Below are positions 1 to 10,315 of a stretch of 64,000 nucleotides of DNA, one piece after another. The stretch's first letter is position 1; the number at the start of each line of letters is the position of its first letter. Source of the stretch: Ilex aquifolium (lineage: Eukaryota > Streptophyta > Magnoliopsida > Aquifoliales > Aquifoliaceae); NCBI GenBank assembly GCA_951799425.1, contig OX637392.1, positions 37,731,593 through 37,795,592 on the forward strand. Direction: 5' to 3'. The position numbers and the translations under genes were made by a program. The notes under the pieces were generated by a model that worked only from the letters and a program-made list of their open reading frames with translations, was not told the DNA's origin and searched no databases.

Positions 1-1349
1 CTCGACCTCATCAGAGCTAGCTAAAACGCTGAACACCCTTCCAGCTGTTGAGGTCCGCCCGTCATCTAGGGTCCAGCCCTCTTCTAGTCGAGCTGACGAG
101 CCAGGCGAGGCTTCCCCCTCTTCGACTGAGGTTAGGGAAGCTTTAAAGTTGGTCCCTGGCCTTCAGCCTGGTGGTTTCACCTATAGCCCTTCGGGGAAGC
201 TTATTGAGTCTTTTCCGAAGAAAACTGAAGGTGGCAGAGCACAGCACCCCAAGGTGGAGGAGAGTGAAGATTCATTCTTCGAGAACAGCGATCTCGCTGC
301 TGGGGCCATCTCTTCTGTTCTTACTGATTTTGACGTTCAAAGGCTTCCTCCTTGCCTCTCGAGGAGACCATTAGCTCAGCTATTCAGGGAACAGCTGTTG
401 TAAGTTCTAACCTCCTTATATATCCATTTATTTTTTATGTGATAACCTTAAGCTTATCTTTTCTCGATTACTCTCCTGTCCCCAGCTGGCTCTTCATGTG
501 AAAGGTTTGGTGCATAGGATTCAATCCTCTGAGAGCTCTGTCAAAGCTTTAAAAGCCTATGAGCTTAAGGTTGCTGAGCTCACTTTTGACAATGACGACC
601 TCCGAGCTCAGGTGACAAGCCTCAAGGAGGAGTTGGAGAGACAAGCTTCTTCCCTTCAAGGCTTACAAAAGGCTAAAGACGCCGCTGACGAAAGGGAAAA
701 GAAATCCAGGGATGAGCTGAGAAAAGCCAAGGAAGAGCTGAAGCTTAAATCTGAGGCTTGGGCTAAGGCCATTCATGAAGCTTTTGAAGCTCAGAGCTCC
801 TTGCAGAGTGCAAATGAGGATTATTTAACTGTGACTGAGGCAAATGCAGCCCTCTGCACCGAGCTTGAGGCGCAGAAAGCCCTTGTCCAGAAGAAGGAGG
901 GTGTGATTGCTGAGTTAAGGGATGATGTCACCACCCAATGGGCAACTGGATGGCTCGCCTTTCAACGCAGAGCTATAAAGACTTACGCAGACCTCGACTT
1001 CGACTTGGCTATTCCCACCGAGGAAGAGCTAGAGGAGACCGATACAGATGGCGAGGGGGACAGCTTGGCTCCTCCAGATGTTGCCCCAGGAGGTGTTGAG
1101 ATGTCTATCCCTCCTGCTGAGACTCCTGAAGTTCTTATTACTAGGACATGCTCTGTTGCTGCAATTCCCGAGCTCCCAGCTACAACTTCTGTTGTTTCTG
1201 CTACTACACCGTCCTCAGCTGACCTTGTGGCTGAGGCCCTTGCCCATAATTCGGAATCAATAGGAGTAGAGACCCGCGCAGCTAGTACTCCTGGAAGTTC
1301 ATCCGCAGGGTTGCAAACTCCTACAATTACACCTTCTTCAGACCCCTAG
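1..1349 (+). pseudogene. Element A antisense gene I (3' part): coiled-coil protein, frameshifted
   Basis: This is the 3' end of the plus-strand gene equivalent to B's antisense gene I. The visible exons are <1-399, ending at a GTAAG donor, and 486-1349, starting after a CCCAG acceptor. The last exon encodes about 287 residues. Its first half is heptad-rich and highly charged (Glu/Lys/Leu), predicting a coiled coil, followed by a conserved segment around WATGWLAFQRRA and a Ser/Thr/Pro/Ala-rich tail. The upstream exon contains the SEDSFF motif shared with B, but a one-base deletion near 340 relative to B shifts its frame before the donor, so the copy is probably dead. Function is unknown; it belongs to the antisense ORFs of Tat-lineage retrotransposons. 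Confidence 0.75.
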
Positions 1350-1996
1350 AGCTTTTCTTATGTTCATGGCATTCTTCCCTATATCTTGAACCTGTTTATT
1401 GAAATACTAAGACTCTTGTTTTTGTCTTTGTTTTGAATTGCAATGTGATTTCTGTCTTTGGGGCATGGTTGTTTGTGTTTATGTTCCCCTTGCCCCCATT
1501 GTTTTGAGAAGTACTTCAGTCCTTCTTGAAGCAAGATTATGGACTTTATGAGCTGTCAGGTTCTGTTGATGTACTAATGACCTCCTCCGGAACTCCTTAT
1601 CCTGATGTAAGCAAGGCTCTTGGGACTGGAGGTCTCAAGGGCTTGCTATAGAGATGCTATGCTGTCAACCGAGCTGAGCTCAAGTATGAGGAATATTCTG
1701 TGTAGGTGGGGTCAGACTCCTTTTCGATTGTTTTAAGTGTCTTAGGAGGGGTAATCTTGTGCAGATTCTTTTTCCCGCCTTTTCCCAACTGCTCTCCATA
1801 ACCGTAACCACCTTTATTAATTAGGAAACCACAAAGACCGCCGACTCTACCCTTCGCGTGGCTCTTGGTTTCCTAAAAACTTACAAACTTCTTTAAGTCT
1901 CCTAACATCTGCTGAGTTTCTTCTCTCTTGCTAAAAATATTTCTGAGTTTCTTCTTGATCTTTCGTGGTTTTCCTCTGTTTTCATCATAATCTTTA
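1350..1996. other. Intergenic spacer between the two antisense genes of element A
   Basis: No gene is seen here. The spacer holds the end of the antisense gene I transcript and the putative promoter and leader of antisense gene II, including the conserved inverted repeat at 1821-1876. The last 200 bases before 1997 align closely with the equivalent spacer of element B. Confidence 0.6.
1821..1876 (+). promoter_or_regulatory. Conserved inverted repeat upstream of antisense gene II (element A)
   Basis: An 11-base perfect inverted repeat, TTAGGAAACCA at 1821-1831 and TGGTTTCCTAA at 1866-1876, lies about 120 bases before the ATG of antisense gene II. The same arms, the 34-base spacer length and the distance to the ATG recur in element B (17389-17444). 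It could be a leader hairpin or a dyad binding site in the antisense promoter; which one is inference. Confidence 0.6.
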
Positions 1997-3086
1997 ATGG
2001 CTGCCACCGTCTCCTCTTTGTTCAAGGAACGTACTTCCTTCGGAATCGAATGGAAGTGGCATTGTCACTACTTGTCTCCTTCGACCTTAGAGCCTTCTGA
2101 TTTGGTATCAATCAAGAAACGATTTTTCCCTGATCTTGATTTGCCTCTGCGAGTCCCTTCCCCTGATGAACCCTGCAACTACCTTTCTCGAGGGGAAGTC
2201 TGCCTTTTTTAGGGTGCCATGGACATGGGACTTCGCCTTCCCATTCATCCGGCTATTGGGCGAGTTCTTGCCTATTATGGCCTATGTCCCTCTCGCCTTT
2301 CTCCACGAGGATGGGCTGTTATGGTGAGCTTTTTCCTATTCTGGCGCCTATATGGCAGCGGTAGATTCCCTTTTGTTTCCGAATTCCTTTACTTCTTCGA
2401 GATCGAGGAAGACGATGCCCCCTGCTTCAGCTTCTTTCGTTGGAGGAACTTTAATTCACCTCCTTTGGTTCTAGGCCTTCCTTCCAATCCTGAAGGGTGG
2501 TCTAAACATTTCTTTTTTGCTTCTGGGGAGTCTTGGCGGTCCCCTGAGGTGCGCTGTCGTGATGCTAGGATTCCACGGTCCTAGAAGAGCTTCTCTCGCA
2601 TTGGTAAGATCGAGCTGAGCTCTCTTGAACATATTTTTTTTTGAAGACATATTCTTATTATATTCCTGTTGCGCAGGTCCACCTGATCTGGACGTGCCCG
2701 AGATGACGAACATTGATGAGCTGTTGCTTGTGGAGCCGAGGACTTATTCTGAGTTGATGACGAGTGACAACCTTTATTTGCTTGGGGCTGAGGCTACTGA
2801 GTATGAATTTTTCTCTGTTCCCTATTCTTCCTGGACCTCTTTCTCTGATTCTGACGAGGAAGGGGATTCCGACGACGAGGGGGACACTGGTGCGAGCTCA
2901 AAGAGGCGTAAGAGGGATGGCTCCTTTTCTCCTGACTCTCTTTCCACTATTTTTCTTACCCCAGCAGGTCAGAAGCTTCTTGATTCACTCTACAAAGCTG
3001 AGCAGGAAAGGGATGAGCTGAAGGAGGAGAATGCTCGCCTGAAGGAGGAAGTGGCCGAGCTGAGGTCACTGCTTAAGAAGGATTAG
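1997..3086 (+). pseudogene. Element A antisense gene II (Transposase_28-like), broken by nonsense codons
   Basis: Two exons, 1997-2603 and 2677-3086 (GT donor at 2604, CAG acceptor ending 2676), have exactly the lengths (607 and 410 nt) of the intact copy in element B. The first exon carries the compact domain recognisable by GLRLPIHP and LCPSRLSPRGW, resembling the putative gypsy-type transposon family. The second carries an acidic Ser/Asp stretch, a basic KRRKRD patch and a C-terminal coiled coil. It is broken by a stop at 2210-2212 (Glu codon in B) and another at 2581-2583 (Trp codon in B). The reading frame otherwise stays open, so the inactivation looks recent. It lies antisense to and convergent with pol. 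Confidence 0.85.
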
Positions 3087-4101
3087 GAGTTCTGCCTCCC
3101 TGTACTTCCTTTTTTTTTTTCTTTTTCTTTTTTTTTTTTTTTTTGAAAGATGTCAAACTATGTCTCTCTTTATATTTTTTGAACGCTTGTGCTCTTGAAT
3201 TCTTGGAATGTCAAACCTTTCTTTTTGAATGTGCATGTCTATGTATGAGCTGAGGGGCTCATCTCTTATGAGCTAAGGAGCTCATTCTGAATTCTGTAAG
3301 TTTAGGCGCTGAGCTTTTTCAGCACATTCTTCGTGTTCAGAACACGAACGTGGATGGAAAACATAAGATCATGTTTGTACTGACATCTACTGTACCAGAC
3401 ATGGAGCTGAGAGATGATCCTGAATGTTTGGAGAAGATCAGGAACCACCATGGCCTTCGTCAGTATTGGGGTCTTTGAGTGCGTGGCAGCACACGAAGAC
3501 TGCTGGTCGTGGGGAAAAGACTGTTGGTGTCTCCAAGAAGAGGCCATCTTGAATTTTATGAGCTTAGAATCGTTTGCATATGAGCGGAAGAGCTCATCTT
3601 GAATTTTATAAGCTGAGAAGCTTATCGTTTGCATATGAGCGGAAGAGCTCATCATGAATTTTATAAGCTGAGAAGCTTATCGTTTGTATATGAGCTGAAG
3701 AGCTCATCTTGAATTTTATAAGCTGAGAAGCTTATCGTTTGCATATGAGCTGAAGAGCTCATCTTGAATTTTATAAACTGAGAAGCTTATCGTTTGTATA
3801 TGAGCTGAAGAGTTCGTCTTGAATTTTATAAGCTGAGAAGCTTATCGTTTGTATATGAGCTGAATAGCTCGTCTTGAATTTTATAAGCTGAGAAGCTTAT
3901 CGTTTGTATATGAGCTGAAGAGCTCGTCTTGAATTTTATAAGCTGAGAAGCTTATCGTTTGTATATGCTGAGAAGCTTATCGTTAGTTGTAGAGCTCGTT
4001 CCATATGTACTTGTTGTACATTCCTTTACTTTGGAAATCATATGAGGATGAATAAAAGACTCGCTTATTTTTATTGAAAATAGCTCTATTACAAGGAAAA
4101 C
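3087..4101. repeat. 55-bp hairpin-bearing tandem repeat array between antisense gene II and pol (element A)
   Basis: A regular 55-base unit repeats with copies starting at 3601, 3656, 3711, 3766, 3821, 3876 and 3931, plus a degenerate copy before 3601 and a partial copy after. Each unit contains two short dyads, GAGCT...AGCTC and AAGCT...AGCTT, which could fold as small stem-loops. The block lies where the 3' ends of the sense gag-pol and the antisense gene converge. A T-rich tract at 3107-3143 precedes it. Tandem repeats in the 3' untranslated region are known for Tat-lineage elements. Confidence 0.9.
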
Positions 4102-7100
4102 TTACTGAAAGAACTTCTTAAGGTGTTCGGCATTCCAAGAGTGAGGTAGGATCTTTCCTTCCTCCGTTTGCAACTCGTAGTTTCCTGGTCTGATTACCCT
4201 TGATATGATATAGGGTCCTTCCCAGTTGAGTCCCAGCTTTCCATGAGTGGGATCCCTCTTCGCAAGCAGAAGCTTCCTCAGTACCAAGTCTCCAACCTTG
4301 AAACTTCTGTGTCTTACCTTCCTGTCGTAGTATCTTGCAGTTTTCCTTTGGTAAATTTGGACGCGATGCAGAGCTCCGTCTCTTTTTTCATCCAAGAGAT
4401 CGAGGTTCAGTAGGAGAAACTCACCATTGTGCTCGGCATCTGCAAACTCCACCCAAGGTGATTGAAGTCCTACCTCAACAGGTGCCACTGCCTCAGTTCC
4501 AAAGGCCAAAGCAAACGGGGTTTCCTGAGTTGCTGATCTGACGGTGGTCCTGTAGGCCCACAACACTTCAGGGATGTATTCCACCCACTTGCCTTTTAGG
4601 TTTTCTAGTTTGGTCTTCAGAGCTGTCTTTAGGGTTCTGATTGTGACCTCTGCTTGTCCATTGGATTGAGGATGTGCAGGAGCTGAGAAATAGTTCTTTA
4701 TCCCGAGCTTAGCACAAAACCTTTTAAATTTTGAGTTGTCAAACTACTTCCCATTGTCAGACACGACTGCTCTGGGAACCCCAAACCTGCAAACTATCGA
4801 TTTTCAAACGAAGTTTTGGACTTTTTGTTCGGTGATTGTAGCCAAGGGTTCGACCTCTGCCCACTTGGTGAAGTAATCCACCCCTATGATAGCAAACTTG
4901 CATTGTCCCATATCGGTGGGAAGGGGTCCAAGAATGTCCAAACCCCACTGCTGAAAGGGCCATGGGCTTACCACCGAGGTTAGCAGCTCGGGTGGACAAT
5001 GGGAAATATTGGCATGCTCTTGGCAAGTCTTGCATCTTTTGACCAATTCAGTGGCATCTTTGAGCATGGTCGGCCAATAATATCCCTGCCTTAGTACTTT
5101 TCCTGCCAAGGCCCGAGCTCCGATGTGATTGCCACATATTCCCTCATGTACTTCTCTGAGTATATAATTGGCGTCTTCATCTCCTACGCATTTAAGGAGA
5201 GGTGCTGAAAATCCTCGTTTGTATAGATTTCCTTGCAGCATAGAGAATCGGGCTGACCTGGTTTTGAGCTTGGAGGCCTCTTTAGCATCGTTTGGCAAGG
5301 TTCCGTTCTGTAGGTACCCTATGATGGGGTTCATCCAGCTCGGCTGAGCTACGATTGGTAGTATTTCTTCTTTTTCAATGCTTGCTGAAGGCTCTGGAAG
5401 GTGCTCAACTGGTATTAGCCTATCCAAGTCCTCTTGTGAGGCAGTTGCTAACCTTGCCAACGCATCTGCTCGTGAATTCTCTGTCTTGGGAATGTGTATG
5501 ACCTTAACATGCACAAACTTTTTCATTAGTTCTCGTACCTTTCTGAGGTAAAGGATCATTTTTTCGCCTCTCGCTTCGTAGGATTCCTCTATCTGTTTTA
5601 CCACTAGTTGAGAGTCACTGCAGATCTCCAACTGTTCTGCTTCCATAGAACGAGCAAGATTGAGCCCAGCAATGACAGCTTCATACTCTGCCTCGTTATT
5701 TGAAGCCTTAAACCCAAATCTAAGGGCATACTCAACATCTATTCCTTCTGGAGAGGTCAAGATCATACATGCACCGCTTCCCTGAGCATTGGCAGCTCCA
5801 TCCACTGAAAGCCTCCATATGGGGAGGTCTGGTATTGAATCTGTGGTCTCCATATGGGCTGCTGCTTTGAATTCTGCGATGAAATCCGCCAAAATTTGCC
5901 CTTTGATGGCAGTCCTTGGCTTATATCTGATATCAAACTCACTGAGCTCAATGGCCCATTTAACCAACCTCCCCGAAGACTCTGGCTTATGTAACACTTG
6001 TTTCAACGGCTGGTCTGTTGGAACCTCGATAGTATGAGCCTGGAAATAGGGTCTAAGTCTTCTAGCTGTTGTAACCAAAGCTAAAATGAGTTTCTCCATC
6101 TTTGGATATCTCTCCTCTGCCCCCCTCAGAGCTCTGCTGCAGTAGTAGACTGGTTGCTGAGCTCTGTCTCGCTCCCTAACCAGCGCGCCGCTTGTTGAAA
6201 AATCTGAAACTGCCAGGTAGAGGGTAAGGACTTCCCCTTCTAAAGGGCTTACCAAAACAGGGGGGAGCTCATGTAATTTTTTAAGCCTTTGAATGCTTCT
6301 TCGCACTTGGCATCCCACTGGAATGCCTTCTTCAAGACTTGAAAGAATGATTGGCACTTATCGCTTGACCTGGACACAAAACGGCTCAAGGCAGCTATTC
6401 TACCTGTCAGGCGTTGTACCTCCCTTGTGTTGGATGGTGATTGCATATCTAACACCGCCCTAACCTTCTCTGGGTTAGCTTCAATTCCTCGGCTGCTAAC
6501 TATAAAACCAAGAAACTATCCTGCCGAGACCCCGAATGCACACTTCGCAGGGTTGAGCTTCATCTTGTATTCCTTTAGGATCTGGAATGATTCAGCTAGG
6601 TGTTCGATGTGGAGCTCTGCCTTCAGTGACTTTACTAACATGTCATCGATGTAAACTTCCATGGACGCACCTATCTGCTTTTGGAACATCCTATTTACCA
6701 ACCTTTGGTAAGTGGCTCCAGCGTTTTTCAATCCAAAAGGCATGACCTGATAACAGTATGTTCCCTGCTCAGTCACAAAGGAGGTCTTCTCTCGGTCGCC
6801 GGGATCCATCCTGATCTGGTTATAACCTCAAAAGGCGTCCATGAAGCTAAGGAGTTCGTGTCCGGCTGTGGCGTCCACTATTAAGTCGATCCGAGGCAAG
6901 GGAAATCTGTCCTTGGGGCATGCTCGGTTGAGGTCAGTGAAGTCGATGCACAGTTGCCACTTACCATTGGTTTTTTTGACAAGAACCACATTTGCTAGCC
7001 AGGTGGGGTAGTTAACCTCCCTGATGGCCTTTGCGTGGAGGAGTTTTCCGACCTCTTCGTTGATTGCTTTTTGGCGTTCTGGGGCGAAACTTCTCCGCTT

Positions 7101-9593
7101 CTGTTTGATAGGTTTGCAGGTAGGATTCACGCTGAGTTTGTGCGTAATGATTGAGGGGTCGATACCTTCCATATCTTCTTGTTTCCATGCAAACACTCCT
7201 ATATTTTCCTTCAGGAACTGGATGAGGAGGTTTTTGTCTTCTCTGCTCAGCTTGGACCCTATATAAACGAGGTGTTCTGGTTCCTTGTCCAGCTGAATTG
7301 GCTCCAGTTCTTCTGAGGGCATTGGTCTTGTTTCCAGCTCATCCCTCATGTCGAGTTCATCTAATTGGATGTTCTCAACCTCTTTCATCTTTACAGACGC
7401 CATGTAGCATTCTCTTGCTATACGCTGGTCTCCCCGAACCACTCCAATTCCATTTTCTGTTGGGAACTTAACGACCAAGTGATAGGCCGATGGGATTGCC
7501 CTCATAGAATTAAGGGATGGCCTTCCAAGCAAGATGTTGTATGCAGAAGGTGCGTCCACCACTAGGAATTTTACGGTCGTGGTGGCTTGGCAAGGTGGGT
7601 CACCTAGGGTGAGCACAAGTTGTATTGAGCCCAGAGGGAGCACTCTTTCTCCTGAGAATCCCAGCAGGTGAGTACTTACAGGTTCAAGTTTTTTTCTTCC
7701 TATGTCCATTTTGTCGAATGCAGGTGCAAAAATGATGTCTGCCGAGCTCCCGTTATCGATCAGAACTCGATGAACGGTCCTGTTAGCCACCACAGCTCGT
7801 ACCACCAATGGATCATCATGGGGGTATTGGCATCCCTCCAAATCAGAATCTGAAAAAGTGATAGTTGTATCTATGCATGGTGCTTTGGATACAGTGTGCA
7901 CTTCGAGAGCTTCTTCGGCTCTGATTCGTCGGAGGTGCGCTTTCCTGGCTGAGCTGGACTCTCCACCTCCCGCGAATCCTCCAGATATTACTCTAATCTC
8001 ACCTCAAGGTTGTTGATGTGGCGCAGGTGCCTGCTGTTGAGGTGGCGGCGGTGGAAGAGCTCGGTGCTGGTTGTCATGGGCCACAAAGCGACGCAGCTGT
8101 CCTCGCTGGATTAGGAACTCGATTTCCTTCTTTAGTTGAATGCAGTCATCAGTGTGGTGACCATGATCCCTGTGGTAATCGCAATACTTCATGGGGTCTC
8201 TCTTGGCTGGGTCTGCCTTCATCCGAGGTGGCCACCTTAGGAACTTCTCGTTTTGGACCTCATACAGAACTTGGGATACAGCGGCGGTGAGCGGGGTGTA
8301 TCGCTGAGGTTCATATCTAGGCTGTAGTTCGGGCTATATGGGGCCCAAGCGGTCTCTAACATTTCCTCTTCTCTTCGGGGAGCGATCTCTATCCCTCCTT
8401 GGGGACCCCTCTCGCCCCTTCTCTTTCCTGGGACATCGGTCCCTTTTCTTCTCTTCTTTTTCCTTCTCCTTACGTGAGGATGTACTTCCCACCTTGGAAA
8501 GGAGTGCCTCTTCCCCATTTATATATTTTTCTGCCTTGGCTAACACCTCAGCCATGCTTGCTTGAGGGTTCTTTGATATAGAGAACATTAGGTCCTTTGA
8601 CTGCACTCCTAATCCTGCAATGAAGGCAGTTATGGCAAAATTTTCGTCTGGGATGTCCACCTTCAGAGATTCTGAATTGAACCTCTACACATAAGATCGC
8701 AGGTTCTCCTCGGGCCTCTGCTTGATATTTAATAAATAGTAGCTCGGCTTCCTGTAGATCCAAGCTCCAATGAAGTGAGATACGAAGGAAATGGAAAGTT
8801 CCTTGAAAGAAGAGATTGAGGCTGGGGGGAGCCTATTGAACCATGCCAAGGCTGATCCCTTCAAGGTAATGGCGAAGGCCCTGCATCGCACAGGGTCCTG
8901 GTATCCATGCAATTCCATTTGGTTTTTGTAGGTGTTAAGGTGATCTACAGGGTCTTTTGTCCCATCAAAGACCTCTATCTGAGGTACTCTGAACTTCGGA
9001 GGAAGGGGGAAATGCAGCACCCCGGGGGTGAATGGGGATTCAGTTTGTTGCACCAAGGCATTCATCGTCACTGAGGCTTTGACTTTCACTGCCTCTCTCA
9101 TGTGGCTGAGTTCTTGCTGGATATCCTTGAAGCGGTGTTCCCAATATTGCTCCATTCTTTCATGTTGGAAAGGAAGGAAATCATTCCTATCCAGTCCTTC
9201 ATTCTGGCCTTGTGCTTCTTCATTGACTCCCCTCCTAAGCAGCTGATGGGGTGCTTGGCTTCTTTCTCCTCCTTCGTTTGCTTCCCTGAGGGGATCAAGG
9301 CACTGCCGTTCCCTAGGAGGAAGATCATTCGGCCCTTGTCGGGGTGGTCGCGCTTGCTGAGGATCTTGTAAGAGCTTCAAGAGCTCTTCATTTTGTTGAA
9401 GCAAGCGTTGATTGACCAGGCGAAGGGCGTCCAGCGCGTTGTTAGGGGGAGGATCCACCGTAGGAGGGTCGTTTTCATCAGTGGGGATGAAATCGTGAAG
9501 GTTTTCCGGTTGCCTCCCACTGGTGACCTCCTGGGGGTTCTGCACTCTTGGAGGATTCATCTAATTTTTACTCATGTTTCGTGTAGAGACCAT
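4102..9593 (-). pseudogene. Element A gag-pol (Ty3/gypsy, Tat lineage), multiply interrupted
   Basis: Domains in minus-strand order are: Gag (from an ATG at 9593, with TAG at codon 11 so that the next ATG is 9558-9560), a CX2HX..GHX4C knuckle (about 8183-8142), an aspartic protease with DNGSS (about 7757), RT with YIDD (about 6653-6642), RNase H, a second RNase H-like domain with LSVDGAANAQGSG (near 5810), and integrase with its HHCC zinc region (near 5150-5020), SDNGK and NGQAE. Stops or shifts interrupt it at 8334, near 8000, 6828 (Ser codon in B), 6516, 4804 and elsewhere, so no polyprotein can be made. The integrase C-terminus at 4584-4102 is still open. It would encode particle protein, protease and replication enzymes. 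Confidence 0.93.
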
Positions 9594-9636
9594 CAATTAC
9601 TGAGAAATCAGTATATTTGTAATAAGAACTGTCGTT

Positions 9637-9652
9637 CCCACAGACGGCGCCA
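9637..9652 (-). other. Primer-binding site, element A
   Basis: On the minus strand the sequence TGGCGCCGTCTGTGGG begins four bases inside the 5' LTR end and pairs with a tRNA 3' CCA end. The same 16 bases occur in elements B and C. Tat/Ogre-type elements are reported to use tRNA-Arg; the tRNA was not checked here. Confidence 0.85.
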
Positions 9653-9655
9653 AAC

Positions 9656-10315
9656 TGATGGTGTAAATCTACCGAGAATGAACTGGAGGTCAGATATGCG
9701 TGGAGTTAAGAGTGTTGTCTGAGCTACGAGACTCGTGTCAAGCAATGCTGGTTGATGTTTAGGGGAATTGAGGATGGGGAGATAACACAACAGAATTACA
9801 GTGGTTCACCGGCCTGAGCTCGGCTAGTCCACTCTAGAATGGAGCCTATAGCTCCAATCTTCTTATTGATGGTATTGAATCTGTTACAATGTAGTAAGAA
9901 AGGAATTAGGGTTCTTCGTGGCTCTCCTCTTATAGCCTCTTGCTTACCTCTAATCCGATTTTACTTCCTATAATGGAGGGATTTTCTCCCCTCTACTCCC
10001 CTCCGTTCCGGGGTTACCTAAACTCCTTTTGGTTGGATCAATGGACTTTATCCCGAAATATTTGCCTCCTATCGTGGGATCCTTCTCAATCTTCTGAGAG
10101 GATCTCAATCGGCTGCGAATCTCATGCCTTGAATCCAGCTTGGCTATCGCTCTGGAGGTATTTGATGTTGTCTTGTTGTCCCCTTGTCATTCCCTATTTC
10201 GTTTCTCCTGTGGGGAGCTCTGACTGCAGCTGGATGAGCTCTGCTGGTCTTTCCTGACCTCCCATGCTGAGCTCACTTCCCGAGCTGAGGCTTGGGCTCT
10301 TTTTAGGTATCATCA
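9656..10315 (-). repeat. 5' LTR of element A
   Basis: The 660-base LTR runs from TGATGGTG to TATCATCA on the plus strand, giving TGATG/CATCA terminal inverted repeats. A minus-strand TATA-like block CTATAAGAGG lies at about 9927-9936. A core of about 35 bases (near 9801-9835) matches B's LTR, but most of the LTR is diverged from B although the coding interiors are very similar. Confidence 0.85.

Larger units (their letters stand above)
1..10315 (-). mobile_element. Element A: Tat-lineage Ty3/gypsy LTR retrotransposon, truncated by the window edge
   Basis: This element reads on the minus strand: 5' LTR at 9656-10315, primer-binding site at 9637-9652, decayed gag-pol at 4102-9593, a 55-bp tandem repeat block near 3546-3985, then two plus-strand genes (1997-3086 and 1-1349) convergent with pol. 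Its 3' LTR lies off the left edge. The order protease, RT, RNase H, integrase defines Ty3/gypsy. A second RNase H-like domain, no visible chromodomain and antisense ORFs after pol are known features of the plant Tat lineage. Internal sequence is nearly colinear with element B. The base block just outside the LTR (10316-10320, AGACC) is a candidate target duplication whose partner is not visible. Confidence 0.93.

Noticed and set aside
3546..3985. Regular repeats with hairpins that could suggest a CRISPR array
   Set aside because: The 55-base units are contiguous with no variable spacers, and the context is a plant retrotransposon.
7024..9722. Plus-strand open frames across gag-pol of element A (and the same in B at 22224-27461)
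   Set aside because: They are reverse-strand shadows of gag-pol codons; the real signal is on the minus strand.
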